A program made the position numbers and the translations under genes. A stretch of DNA of 64,000 bases from Pseudobowmanella sp964228145 (GTDB lineage: Bacteria; Pseudomonadota; Gammaproteobacteria; Enterobacterales; Alteromonadaceae), in the NCBI GenBank assembly GCA_964228145.1, contig CAXQZJ010000079.1, positions 26,354 through 90,353 of the forward strand, read 5' to 3'. The notes beneath the pieces were generated by a model, which worked only from the letters and a program-made list of their open reading frames with translations, searched no databases and was not told the origin of the DNA. This document shows, in pieces, positions 45,860-54,538 of this stretch (its first letter is position 1; every line of letters starts with the position of its first letter).

Positions 45860-45875
45860 CTGTATAAATACACAG
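45860..45875 (-). promoter_or_regulatory. LexA (SOS) box distal to sulA, overlapping -35
   Basis: CTGTATAAATACACAG fits CTG-N10-CAG and is the exact reverse complement of the proximal box, 34 bp away. It overlaps a candidate -35 (TTGACT on the minus strand, 45874-45879); a weak candidate -10 (TACTGT) is at 45851-45856, with a 17-bp spacer. Confidence 0.9.
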
Positions 45876-45879
45876 TCAA

Positions 45880-46233
45880 GCTTTTTTGTAGAATTTTTCG
45901 CCTATTATTTTAACGGCGTTGATGCCACGCCCAAGGCAGTAAGTGATAGCGTTTAACAAAATAAGAACTAACGCCAAACCACACGTTAGGTAGCGAGTTA
46001 TTGCCGTACTGGTAACTTCTTCATATTATCAAGGCAGTGGTCTTTGCAGTCGCTCCGGTGCTGCGACTCTCGCCTGACATACTCGCTTGGTTCAGGAAAG
46101 GCTAGGGGTGATATCCCATTTCACGGCTGCGAACATATGCAAAAGTTCGAATAAAATACATTATCAGGGAAGGTTGATTAAAAAGCGGTTATCGCTCCCT
46201 GTGAACCATAGTCAACTATAGTTGGAGTCGAAG
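45880..46233. other. Intergenic region without a recognised gene
   Basis: About 350 bp between the sulA promoter and the small membrane gene. It contains one modest hairpin (AGTCGC/GCGACT, 46048-46068, nine-base loop) with no T run, and GGAG just before the next ATG. I see no open frame with a ribosome binding site, no tRNA and no known RNA fold. Confidence 0.5.
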
Positions 46234-46659
46234 ATGGCAGGTAGCGTTATAAATTGGTTGGCATTTGCAATTCAGATTATCGGCTTGTTACTTGTCGCAG
46301 TAGAGCTTTACATGCCTGCACTGGCCGAACGGGTAAAAGTGTTTTTTGAGCAAATTCAGTTTCGCTTTGCGCACAGACCGGCAACACAGCAAGAATGGAA
46401 TTGGTTAGCCACGGGCTCTTATATTGTTATCTGGGTTGTTACTGTGTCCATCGTTTCCATTTGGGAACCATCGATGAGCATCGTCGCAAATATAGCGTTT
46501 ACCTTGTTCACGATTTTCCTCGGATGCATCATATTTATTAGCAAAATATTCGTAAGATTAGGCGTGGTGCTTGGCAGAGGAAACGTCATTGGCGGTGTAG
46601 GCTTGGTGTTGGCTCTTATCGGATTCACCATAGAAGTGTCAAAAATGGTGGTTGCGTAA
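46234..46659 (+). CDS. Small four-helix membrane protein, unknown
   Basis: A 141-residue inner-membrane protein with hydrophobic helices at about 5-27, 64-84, 88-110 and 115-138, and a soluble loop (about 30-62) containing ERVKVFFEQIQFRFAHRP. I do not recognise the family. ATG 46234 has GGAG seven bases upstream; a TTG at 46222 overlaps that site. It stands alone, convergent with the dGTPase gene about 190 bp away. Confidence 0.72.
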   Translation: MAGSVINWLAFAIQIIGLLLVAVELYMPALAERVKVFFEQIQFRFAHRPATQQEWNWLATGSYIVIWVVTVSIVSIWEPSMSIVANIAFTLFTIFLGCIIFISKIFVRLGVVLGRGNVIGGVGLVLALIGFTIEVSKMVVA

Positions 46660-46800
46660 CGCTGTACAATTTAACAGGCTCAGTGTTCGATTGAGTTGTG
46701 TTTTCCTTGCTAGATTAGCCCTGCTTATCGACAACTAATTTAATTGCCAACAAGGTCAAGCCGACGCAGTATATCGTGAATTTTAAGGGACGATGCCAGC

Positions 46801-46829
46801 ATAAAGCCAATGAATTGCTCATCGGCTTT
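46801..46829. terminator. Possible hairpin terminator after dGTPase gene
   Basis: AAAGCC...GGCTTT stem extended by ATGA/TCAT across one mismatch, in the gap between convergent genes. The T run on either side is short, so termination is only plausible. Confidence 0.4.
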
Positions 46830-46847
46830 GTGTTATTGCGCGGTGTC

Positions 46848-48143
46848 TTATTCCGGGAGGAACAAAGCATGATACATGCGCATGGCATAGGCATCTGTCA
46901 TTCCCGATAAGTAATCACATAACACCCGGTGTTTCGACTCCAAAGAGCCTGCTTGTTGCCAGCGCATTGCAGTATTATTGGGTAGCAAGCGCGTCGGATC
47001 GGATTTGAACGCTTCAAAAAGTTGCATGATAACTTGTTGACCACGGTATTCATGTCGCTGAATTTGCGGCGTCTTAATCACGTGCCGATAAACAAATCGT
47101 TTGAACAAATCCAGTGCATTCTTAGCCGCAGGCTTCATGACTGCATTGTAGGCAAGTAAGGGATCTTCGAAACCAAATACGCTTTGTAGTTCAATCGCCG
47201 TAACCAGGTAATTGACTAAACTGCCGATAGCATCTTTACGTTCGTAATGGTGTTGACTGAATAATCGATTACTTAAAGATTTATAATCCTGAGCAAACCA
47301 TGCATGTTCTATTTTTTGAAGTGGTTCGGCCATTTCATCATCAAATAATTGCTGATGAATAATCCCCATGGTTATCGCGTCTTCCAGATCATGTACGCCG
47401 TACGCAATATCATCTGCCAGTTCCATGACTGAACAATCAACCGATTTATATTGGGATTTAGTCATGCCATTGCGAACTTGCAGACTGGAAAGTAACGTCC
47501 GGTCTGATTCGCTAAATGGCGCAGTCACCCAATCGTACATGTCTTTGTCTGTATTGAATAAGCCTTTAGGCGGGTGCCAGAGGTCAGCTTTGAGCTGTTT
47601 AAAGTCATCCACGTTGTCAAAGTGGTGTTTGGGTTGAATATCGCTGATAAATACAGGGTATTTGATTAAACCTAGCAAGGTCCGACGACATAAGTTCATG
47701 CCATTTTCGGCTGTGTATGGTTCTAACTGGGTCACAATTCTGAACGTCTGCCCGTTACCTTCAAAGCCTCCGTTATGTCGCATCATATAGTGCAGCGCTA
47801 CTTCTCCTCCGTGACCGAAGGGAGGATGACCAATATCGTGGGCTAAACATAAAGTTTCGATTAACGGGGTGTCCAGGCCGATAAATTGAGCTAATTCGGC
47901 TTGTTTCAATTGCAGCTGACCTACGATGCCCTGACCAATTTGGCTTGCCTCCAGAGAATGTGTCAGGCGGGTACGGTGAAAATCGCTGGTGCCGACACTC
48001 ATGACCTGGGTTTTGGCTTGCAAACGACGAAAAGCCGCTGAATGAAGTACTCTGGCCTTATCCCGCTGAAATGGGTTTCGATGGTCCTTTTCTCGTTGCT
48101 GGCTCTGGCTACAAAGGCGCGCTGTCCATTTTGCGTCGGTCAT
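46848..48143 (-). CDS. dgt: dGTP triphosphohydrolase-family protein (possible anti-phage dGTPase)
   Basis: A 431-residue HD-domain dNTP triphosphohydrolase. The metal ligands are visible: THSLEASQIG (His), LAHDIGHPPFGHGGE (His-Asp) and MELADDIAYGVHDLEDA (Asp). The family releases tripolyphosphate from dGTP or other dNTPs. The N-terminal RDKARVLHSAAFRRLQAKTQV is typical of the type found in Shewanella and Vibrio, some of which deplete dGTP to block phage; whether this one does is inference. Its ATG overlaps the yfbR stop by four bases. It could equally be a housekeeping dNTP-pool enzyme. Confidence 0.9.
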   Translation of the reverse strand: MTDAKWTARLCSQSQQREKDHRNPFQRDKARVLHSAAFRRLQAKTQVMSVGTSDFHRTRLTHSLEASQIGQGIVGQLQLKQAELAQFIGLDTPLIETLCLAHDIGHPPFGHGGEVALHYMMRHNGGFEGNGQTFRIVTQLEPYTAENGMNLCRRTLLGLIKYPVFISDIQPKHHFDNVDDFKQLKADLWHPPKGLFNTDKDMYDWVTAPFSESDRTLLSSLQVRNGMTKSQYKSVDCSVMELADDIAYGVHDLEDAITMGIIHQQLFDDEMAEPLQKIEHAWFAQDYKSLSNRLFSQHHYERKDAIGSLVNYLVTAIELQSVFGFEDPLLAYNAVMKPAAKNALDLFKRFVYRHVIKTPQIQRHEYRGQQVIMQLFEAFKSDPTRLLPNNTAMRWQQAGSLESKHRVLCDYLSGMTDAYAMRMYHALFLPE

Positions 48144-48751
48144 TGATTTTCTTCCATGGTGATTTCATCCAGGCTCAGTTTGAAACTGGGCATGTACATC
48201 TGCATAAAATAATTCACTTCATCCGACTGGTACTCAGCAATAATCGAATCGAGCCGTTTTCGCGCTAACAGGAATTCCTGGTTGCCGGCATTAAGCTCTT
48301 CTAAGGTCTTCAAATAAGCACAGATAACATCCGCTGCTTTAACCAAAAAACGTTCTTCGTCACTGTGCTGCTGACTGTCAATGAGGGCTTTGTAGTCTTC
48401 GCGAAAGGCCTCCGGTGCCATATTGATCAGCTTTTGCTCTGCCATCTTTTCGATTTTTTTGTATTCATCCTGAATTGCGCTGTTGAAGTATTTTACCGGT
48501 GTTGGCAGATCGCCGGTCAGCACTTCTGAAACATCGTGAAACATAGCCAACGTTGCCACGCGCTCTGGGTTAACAGTACCAGCAAAACAGCGATTTTTAA
48601 TTAAAGCCAGTGCGTGAGCAACCATGGCGACTTGTAGACTGTGCTCCTGTACGTTTTCTGTACTGACGTTGCGCATTAGTGGCCAGCGGTTAATTAATTT
48701 CATACGAGCAAGGTGTGCGAAAAAATGGCTGTGTTGCTGATCTTCATGCAT
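48140..48751 (-). CDS. yfbR: 5'-deoxynucleotidase YfbR
   Basis: A 203-residue HD-domain phosphatase that removes phosphate from deoxyribonucleoside 5'-monophosphates. It is strongly like E. coli YfbR (199 residues): HSHFFAHLARMKLINRWPLM, ENVQEHSLQVAMVAHALA, and the metal motif MFHDVSEVLTGDLPTPVKY. I chose ATG 48751 by the conserved N terminus; the frame continues to 49138, but the extra residues are an antisense reading of the LRAT-like gene. It is directly coupled to the dGTPase gene. Confidence 0.94.
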   Translation of the reverse strand: MHEDQQHSHFFAHLARMKLINRWPLMRNVSTENVQEHSLQVAMVAHALALIKNRCFAGTVNPERVATLAMFHDVSEVLTGDLPTPVKYFNSAIQDEYKKIEKMAEQKLINMAPEAFREDYKALIDSQQHSDEERFLVKAADVICAYLKTLEELNAGNQEFLLARKRLDSIIAEYQSDEVNYFMQMYMPSFKLSLDEITMEENQ

Positions 48752-48947
48752 AACGGTAAACGTGGAATCCTTTGTAAATGTGACCAATCCAAGGATAGGG
48801 TCGGTTTGCAGAACAAAAAGTGGCCACAAGATAGCACCGAAATACCGTGTATGGCTAGCGCATCGCTGACATCGAATGTTACACACTGACACAGTCAAAT
48901 GTGAGGATTTGTCGCATAGTAATAAAACGCAACATTGGGAGTTTATC

Positions 48948-49472
48948 ATGCCAGTTCCGTTAATTTGGCTCGGTGCCGGTCTAACCGGTGTGATGATGGC
49001 GCGCTCTGCTGTGCGCAGCCAAAGTAATGATTTAACAAGGGTTGCGGTATATCCCGGAGAAGCACAGCAACAGGTAAAGCCTGTAAATGGCGCCGTAGTG
49101 TGTTGCGGAATATTCGGCGCTTTTGAACACAGTGGCATCTGGCTTGATGATCATATCGTTGAATTGAAGGGGAACGGTTTAGTACGCGCGGTTTCCCCTC
49201 AGCGCTTTATATCATCCCGTAGTGGTCGACAGATTTTTGTTTGTTGCGATAAACAAGGTATTCCTTTGAGCCTCGATGGTATTGCCGAGCGAACCCAACA
49301 ACAGATTTTTACTTATCAGGCTTATCACTTGGTAAAGAATAACTGTCATAAGTTCTGTGCCAGTATGATCGCGGGCAAACCGGTGACCGTGACGACCTTT
49401 TACGACTTAAACCAATTCTTGAATTGCTTCTACCACACAATGCTAGCCTGGTATCCCATTGCACAGCGGTAA
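48948..49472 (+). CDS. LRAT-like (permuted papain-fold) protein
   Basis: A 174-residue protein resembling the LRAT/NlpC-P60 permuted papain fold. An N-terminal hydrophobic segment (about 1-18) may anchor it. A histidine lies in EHSGIWLDDHIVEL (His61, with His69 nearby), and the likely nucleophile is Cys133 in KNNCHKFC, matching the NCxxFC-type motif. Members act as acyltransferases, phospholipases or peptidases; the substrate cannot be read here. ATG 48948 has GGAG seven bases upstream. It is divergent from yfbR. Confidence 0.75.
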   Translation: MPVPLIWLGAGLTGVMMARSAVRSQSNDLTRVAVYPGEAQQQVKPVNGAVVCCGIFGAFEHSGIWLDDHIVELKGNGLVRAVSPQRFISSRSGRQIFVCCDKQGIPLSLDGIAERTQQQIFTYQAYHLVKNNCHKFCASMIAGKPVTVTTFYDLNQFLNCFYHTMLAWYPIAQR

Positions 49473-49623
49473 CCCGGATACAGATCCAGCCGCAGGCAAG
49501 CTAGCGTATGTCTTTTGTATCCTAAACAGAGTGCACATTGGACGGTAAAGTCGTCAGTTTGGTCTACACTCAATAATAAAGGTTGTTGAAAATCAGCCGT
49601 TTTTATTGTCTCAGGAGTAGCAC

Positions 49624-50418
49624 ATGTCACAGTCGTTCAAACAAACGCCAGAAAATGCGCTGAAGGAAAATGGCTTTGCGCGCATCATCCCATGCAAACA
49701 ATTAGATGTCGCTGATCCTCTTAAGTGGTTAGGCCTGGCCTGGAGAGATGCGCTACGCGCACCGATCATTACATTGTTTTTTGGTGTTATTTTTACAATG
49801 GCTCCCTGGGGTATCTTTTATCTCGTGCAGCTGACCGGTTGGCACTTGGTGATTTTGCCTTCTATCGTATGCTTTATGCTAATTGGCCCTTTTCTGGCGG
49901 CGGGCTTGTATGATGTGAGTTGGGAGCTGGAGAAAGGGCATGTGCCTACCGTCTGGCACAGTGTCAAAGCGATTAACCGAAACGCTGTAAATGAATGGGC
50001 GTTCGGCTTATTGCTGTTGGTGATTATGATTTTTTGGTTGCGCGTTTCGGCGCTGATTCACGCACTTTATCCGCCTTATTTGGAAGCGAATTTATCCAAT
50101 CTAATGCCTTTTTTGGCGTTGGGTACTGTAGTAGGGGCAGGCTTTACCATGCTGGTGTTTTTTATTAGCGCTTTTACACAACCCATTTTAATGGAACGTC
50201 GGGTTGATTTAGCTACCGCTGTTTTAAGCAGCATGAACGCGGTATGGGTCAATAAGTTACCAATGGCTATATGGGCCTTGATGATTTTAACCGCAGTTGG
50301 GATCGGCTTTGTAACTTACTTCTTTGCGTTTTTGATTCTAATGCCGCTAATTGGTTACGCGACATGGCACGCCTATATAGATACTATTGAGATAAAGCGT
50401 GAAAGGACCTACGAGTAG
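49624..50418 (+). CDS. DUF2189 integral membrane protein
   Basis: A 264-residue inner-membrane protein with about six hydrophobic helices, matching DUF2189 by its DPLKWLGLAWRDALRAPIITLFFGVIF opening and the GPFLAAGLYDVSWELEKG motif after the second helix. No function is known; members sometimes neighbour cytochrome oxidase genes, which is not the case here. ATG 49624 has CAGGAG upstream. It ends one base from the convergent yfaE stop. Confidence 0.85.
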   Translation: MSQSFKQTPENALKENGFARIIPCKQLDVADPLKWLGLAWRDALRAPIITLFFGVIFTMAPWGIFYLVQLTGWHLVILPSIVCFMLIGPFLAAGLYDVSWELEKGHVPTVWHSVKAINRNAVNEWAFGLLLLVIMIFWLRVSALIHALYPPYLEANLSNLMPFLALGTVVGAGFTMLVFFISAFTQPILMERRVDLATAVLSSMNAVWVNKLPMAIWALMILTAVGIGFVTYFFAFLILMPLIGYATWHAYIDTIEIKRERTYE

Positions 50419-50419
50419 C

Positions 50420-50689
50420 TCAGCGGGTTAACTTAATAGTAACCTTGCTGGTTGCTTTGCAGCAGCAGGGAAGGATTTCATCGTCATTAATGTAGGCGAG
50501 GGGGTCTATGGTGTATTCCACTTCACCGTCGTTCAATTGTGTTCTACAAGCGCCGCAAAAGCCTTCACGGCAGTGATAGTGAACGTCGATTTTTTGCGCT
50601 TCTAAGGCTTCGAGGATGGTTTGCCCGGGTTGTTGGATCACGTCACCGTGATCCACAACGCGAATCACCCGGGCCTTGTCGTCGGTCAT
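50420..50689 (-). CDS. yfaE: 2Fe-2S ferredoxin YfaE (RNR maintenance)
   Basis: An 89-residue plant-type ferredoxin with cysteine ligands in CREGFCGACR and a fourth in the LPCCCK segment. In E. coli YfaE supplies electrons to regenerate the NrdB diferric-tyrosyl radical. It starts two bases after the nrdB stop, in the conserved nrdA-nrdB-yfaE operon. Confidence 0.95.
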   Translation of the reverse strand: MTDDKARVIRVVDHGDVIQQPGQTILEALEAQKIDVHYHCREGFCGACRTQLNDGEVEYTIDPLAYINDDEILPCCCKATSKVTIKLTR

Positions 50690-50691
50690 AG

Positions 50692-51825
50692 TTACAGATC
50701 GAAGTCGCCAAACTCATCAGCACTGACTTCGGAGTCAATTTGACCTACCAGATAGGAACTGATTTCTGATTCTTGTGGTGCAACCTGTACATGATCTGAC
50801 ATCAGATAGTTATTCATCCAGGGTAACGGGTTACCGGATATGTTAAACTGAGTCGGTAAGCCAATCGCACGCATACGCTCATCGGCAATGTATTCAACGT
50901 ATTGGCATAAAATATCACGATTCAAACCAATCATTGAGCCATGTTGAAATAAGTACGATGCCCATTCTTTTTCCTGTTCTACCGCTTTGAGGAAAATAGC
51001 TAATGATTCTTCCTGGCATTCGGCGGCAATTTCTGCCATTTCAGGATCATCTTTGCCTTTAGCCCACAAATTCAGAATATGCTGAGTTGAGGTAAGATGC
51101 AGATTTTCATCACGTGCTATAAGACGAATGATCTTGGAGTTACCCTCCATTAACTCGCGCTCTGCAAAGGCGAAGGTACAGGCAAATGACACATAAAAGC
51201 GGATTGCTTCGAGGGCGTTGACTGAACACATACATAGGTAAAGCTTGCGCTTAAGTTCGCGCATTGTCACCGTGTAAATGCTGCCATCTTCAGTCTTGTG
51301 AGATCCTTCACCCTGGGTTTGCCAAAGTTGAGTAGCAAAAATTAAATCATCGTAATAACGGGAAATGTCTGTCGCCCGTTTTTTGATTTCGTCATTGACT
51401 ACGATATCGTCGAATACGTCACTAGGGTCTGTGAAAAGGTTACGCAGTATATGGGTATACGAACGAGAGTGAATCGTTTCAAAAAATGACCAGGTTTCTA
51501 CCCAGGTTTCTAGTTCAGGTAATGAAATGATCGGCAAAAATGCGATGTTCGGACTGCGCCCTTGCACTGAATCAAGTAGCGTTTGGTATTTAAGATTCGA
51601 GATGAAAATGTGCTTTTCACTGTCCGATAATTTTTGAAAGTCGAGTCTGTCCTTGCTGACATCAACTTCTTCCGGACGCCAGAAAAACGAAATTTGTTTT
51701 TCAATCAGCTTTTCAAAAATACTGTGACGTTGCTGGTCAAAGCGAGCGACATTTACTGGTTTGCCAAAGAACATAGGCTCTTTGAGCGCATCGTTATTTT
51801 CCTGATTAAACGTTGTGTACTTCAT
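50692..51825 (-). CDS. nrdB: Ribonucleoside-diphosphate reductase class Ia, beta subunit
   Basis: A 377-residue radical subunit (E. coli 376). The iron ligands are in FWRPEEVDVSKD (Asp), ETIHSRSYTHILRN (Glu and His, with the radical tyrosine in SYTH) and the later ARDENLHLTSTQH. It generates the tyrosyl radical used by NrdA to reduce NDPs. ATG 51825 fits the family start KYTTFNQ. It lies 57 bp downstream of nrdA. Confidence 0.97.
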   Translation of the reverse strand: MKYTTFNQENNDALKEPMFFGKPVNVARFDQQRHSIFEKLIEKQISFFWRPEEVDVSKDRLDFQKLSDSEKHIFISNLKYQTLLDSVQGRSPNIAFLPIISLPELETWVETWSFFETIHSRSYTHILRNLFTDPSDVFDDIVVNDEIKKRATDISRYYDDLIFATQLWQTQGEGSHKTEDGSIYTVTMRELKRKLYLCMCSVNALEAIRFYVSFACTFAFAERELMEGNSKIIRLIARDENLHLTSTQHILNLWAKGKDDPEMAEIAAECQEESLAIFLKAVEQEKEWASYLFQHGSMIGLNRDILCQYVEYIADERMRAIGLPTQFNISGNPLPWMNNYLMSDHVQVAPQESEISSYLVGQIDSEVSADEFGDFDL

Positions 51826-51882
51826 GATTCTGCTATTCAAATGAAAACAAAGAGAAGGCGGCAATAAGCCGCCTGACGTTTA

Positions 51883-54204
51883 TTAGATCTTACAAGCACC
51901 GCCTGCGCAATCATCATCCTCTACCACTACATCAACAGTGGCAGTGGGCTTTTCAGACGCACTGGTAACTTTCTCTTCTACTGAATCAGCAGCACCATCC
52001 CGGGTGTTGTGATAGTAAAAGGTTTTAATTCCCAATTTATAAGCTGTCAGTAAATCTTTAAGCAACAGCTTCATAGGAACTTTACCGCCTTCGTAACGGG
52101 CAGGATCATAATTGGTGTTGGCGGAGATAGTTTGGTCGATAAACTTCTGCATAATACCTACCAGTTGCAGATAGCCGTCATTACTGGGTATCGACCAGAG
52201 CAGTTCGTATTTATCTTTCAGCGTGTCATATTCAGGAACAACCTGACGAAGTACACCGTCTTTACTGGCTTTCACGCTGATATGACCACGCGGAGGCTCA
52301 ATACCATTGGTCGCATTGGAAATTTGCGAGGAGGTCTCTGACGGCATCAACGCTGACAATGTACTGTTACGCAAGCCGTGGGCCATAATATCGCTACGCA
52401 AAGCGTCCCAGTCATAGTGCAGTGGTTCGTTAACTACACTGTCGAGATCTTTTTTATAGGTATCTACCGGTAACAAGCCTTGTGAGTAGGTTGTTTCGTC
52501 GAACTTAGGACACTTACCTTTTTCTTTCGCCAGATTGTTAGAGGCCTTGAGCAAATAATACTGCATGGCTTCAAAGGTTCTGTGTACCAAGCCATTGGCA
52601 CTGCCATCGGAGTATTTAACTCCGTTTTTGGCCAGGTAATAGGCAAAGTTAATCACTCCAACACCCAAGGTACGACGACCCATTGTCGCGTTATATGCCG
52701 CAGGAACCGGGTAATCCTGATAATCCAGCAAGCTATCTAACGCGCGAACGGTTAAATCCGCCAGTTCTTCGAATTCATCTAAGCTCTTGATTTCGCCCAA
52801 GTTGAATGCCGATAGGGTACACAGGGCAATCTCACCTTCTTCGTCATTGACGTGCTGTAAAGGCTTGGTTGGCAGGGCAATTTCTAAACATAAATTACTC
52901 TGGCGAACCGGAGCGACTTTCGGATTAAATGGACTGTGTGTGTTGCAATGATCAACATTCTGCAAATAGATACGGCCTGTGCTGGCGCGCTCTTGCATAA
53001 ATAAGCTGAATAGCTCCATCGCTTTGACGCGTTTCTTACGGATGCTGTCATCTTGTTCATACTGAACATAAAGACGTTCAAACTCAGCTTGGTCAGCGAA
53101 GAAGGCATCATACAAGCCGGGTACATCAGACGGGCTGAACAGGGTGATGTAATCGTTTTTAATAAAACGCTGATACATCAACTTATTGAACTGCACCCCA
53201 TAGTCGAGGTGACGAACCCGGTTTTCTTCAACGCCGCGGTTATTTTTCAGTACCAATAGTGATTCAACTTCTAGGTGCCAAAGCGGGTAAAACAGCGTTG
53301 CTGCACCGCCACGTACACCACCTTGAGAGCAGCTTTTTACTGCTGTCTGGAAATATTTATAAAACGGAATGCAACCAGTATGGAAGGCTTCTCCACCACG
53401 GATCTCACTACCTAAAGCACGAATTCTACCGGCATTCACACCGATCCCGGCACGCTGACTCACATACTTAACGATGGCACTGGCGGTTGCGTTGATAGAA
53501 TCGAGGCTATCACCGGTTTCAATTAACACACATGAACTGAACTGACGTGTTGGCGTGCGCACACCTGACATGATTGGGGTGGGCAAAGACACTTTGAATT
53601 TAGATGTGACATCATAAAAACGCTTCACATAGTCGAGGCGTTCACGCTTGTCATAATTAGCAAATAAACAGGCAGCAACCAGCATATATAAGAACTGTGC
53701 GCTCTCATAGACTTCACCGCTAACACGGTTTTGAACCAGGTATTTACCTTCGAGCTGTTTAACCGCAGCATAGCTAAAATTCATATCGCGCCAGTGGTCA
53801 ATATGTTGGTCTAACTCTTCTAGTTCTGCTTGCGTGTAATCTTCCAGAATATGCTTATCATATTTGCCTTTCTCAACCATGGTTTTGACATGAGTATAAA
53901 GGGCAGGTGGCTCAAACTGGCCATAGGCTTTTTTACGCAGGTGGAAGATGGCAAGACGAGCGGCCAAATACTGATAATCTGGTGATTCTTCACTGATTAA
54001 CTCCGCTGCTGAACGAATCAGAGTTTCGTGGATCGCTTCGGTCTTAATTCCTTCGTAAAATTGAAGATGTGCTTTAAGTTCCACTTGAGATACAGAGACA
54101 TTTTTCAGGTCTTTTGCAGCCCAGGTCACTACTTTGTGAATTTTTTCCAGATCCAGGGGTTCCGTTTCCCCATTGCGTTTAGTAACGAGAAGGTTGTTAT
54201 TCAT
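51883..54204 (-). CDS. nrdA: Ribonucleoside-diphosphate reductase class Ia, alpha subunit
   Basis: A 773-residue catalytic subunit (E. coli 761). One ATP-cone (about 1-95) gives dATP/ATP activity control. The catalytic core shows the finger-loop region with NLCLEIALPT and the C-terminal swinging tail ending CAGGACKI, whose cysteines accept electrons from thioredoxin. It reduces NDPs to dNDPs. It heads the nrdA-nrdB-yfaE operon, under the promoter described just upstream. Confidence 0.97.
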   Translation of the reverse strand: MNNNLLVTKRNGETEPLDLEKIHKVVTWAAKDLKNVSVSQVELKAHLQFYEGIKTEAIHETLIRSAAELISEESPDYQYLAARLAIFHLRKKAYGQFEPPALYTHVKTMVEKGKYDKHILEDYTQAELEELDQHIDHWRDMNFSYAAVKQLEGKYLVQNRVSGEVYESAQFLYMLVAACLFANYDKRERLDYVKRFYDVTSKFKVSLPTPIMSGVRTPTRQFSSCVLIETGDSLDSINATASAIVKYVSQRAGIGVNAGRIRALGSEIRGGEAFHTGCIPFYKYFQTAVKSCSQGGVRGGAATLFYPLWHLEVESLLVLKNNRGVEENRVRHLDYGVQFNKLMYQRFIKNDYITLFSPSDVPGLYDAFFADQAEFERLYVQYEQDDSIRKKRVKAMELFSLFMQERASTGRIYLQNVDHCNTHSPFNPKVAPVRQSNLCLEIALPTKPLQHVNDEEGEIALCTLSAFNLGEIKSLDEFEELADLTVRALDSLLDYQDYPVPAAYNATMGRRTLGVGVINFAYYLAKNGVKYSDGSANGLVHRTFEAMQYYLLKASNNLAKEKGKCPKFDETTYSQGLLPVDTYKKDLDSVVNEPLHYDWDALRSDIMAHGLRNSTLSALMPSETSSQISNATNGIEPPRGHISVKASKDGVLRQVVPEYDTLKDKYELLWSIPSNDGYLQLVGIMQKFIDQTISANTNYDPARYEGGKVPMKLLLKDLLTAYKLGIKTFYYHNTRDGAADSVEEKVTSASEKPTATVDVVVEDDDCAGGACKI

Positions 54205-54302
54205 GCCAGTCAGCCAGTTCTTGTTTTAGTTTGTGTTGTTAATTGACCTGATAAATCGTCAGGTAACTCACCAGAGGAATTAGCGCATCCCTTGCTGATA
54301 TG

Positions 54303-54318
54303 ACACAAGATAGTGAGG
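54303..54318 (-). promoter_or_regulatory. NrdR-like box overlapping the nrdA -10
   Basis: ACACAAGATAGTGAGG agrees with 12 of 16 positions of the NrdR box form ACACAATATATTGTGT. It covers the candidate -10. Confidence 0.65.
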
Positions 54319-54335
54319 TCGGAGTCTGAATGCAA
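54307..54335 (-). promoter_or_regulatory. Candidate sigma70 promoter of nrdA-nrdB-yfaE
   Basis: On the minus strand, -35 TTGCAT and -10 TATCTT are separated by 17 bases, each matching 4 of 6 consensus positions. Transcription would start about 95 bases upstream of the nrdA ATG. Confidence 0.6.
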
Positions 54336-54350
54336 CCCAATATCTGGTGG
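54335..54350 (-). promoter_or_regulatory. NrdR-like box abutting the nrdA -35
   Basis: ACCCAATATCTGGTGG agrees with 12 of 16 consensus positions. It starts 32 bp (about three helical turns) from the first box, a spacing typical of paired NrdR boxes. Confidence 0.65.
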
Positions 54351-54538
54351 TTTTGTATGCACTAAGGCACTAGTCAAAAAATGGGTTAGTAGCAACTTAC
54401 TGCAAAGCGACCGATGAGACCGAATTTGATGGATTGCAATACGAAAAAATGATCTTTTTACTGGGTAAAATATTTTAATTTTAAAACTGCGCTTTTAATA
54501 GCATATCGATATATAGTTCTGCTTGACGGGATTTAACA

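Larger units (their letters stand above)
54205..54538. other. nrdA upstream / gph downstream intergenic region
   Basis: About 334 bp holding the nrdA promoter with its NrdR-like boxes (54303-54350), a 6-bp hairpin in the leader (ACCTGA/TCAGGT, 54246-54264) and AT-rich sequence up to the gph stop. No other gene is visible. Confidence 0.6.

Noticed and set aside
46048..46068. AGTCGC/GCGACT hairpin upstream of the small membrane gene as an RNA gene
   Set aside because: Only six base pairs, no promoter or terminator around it and no known RNA family resembled.
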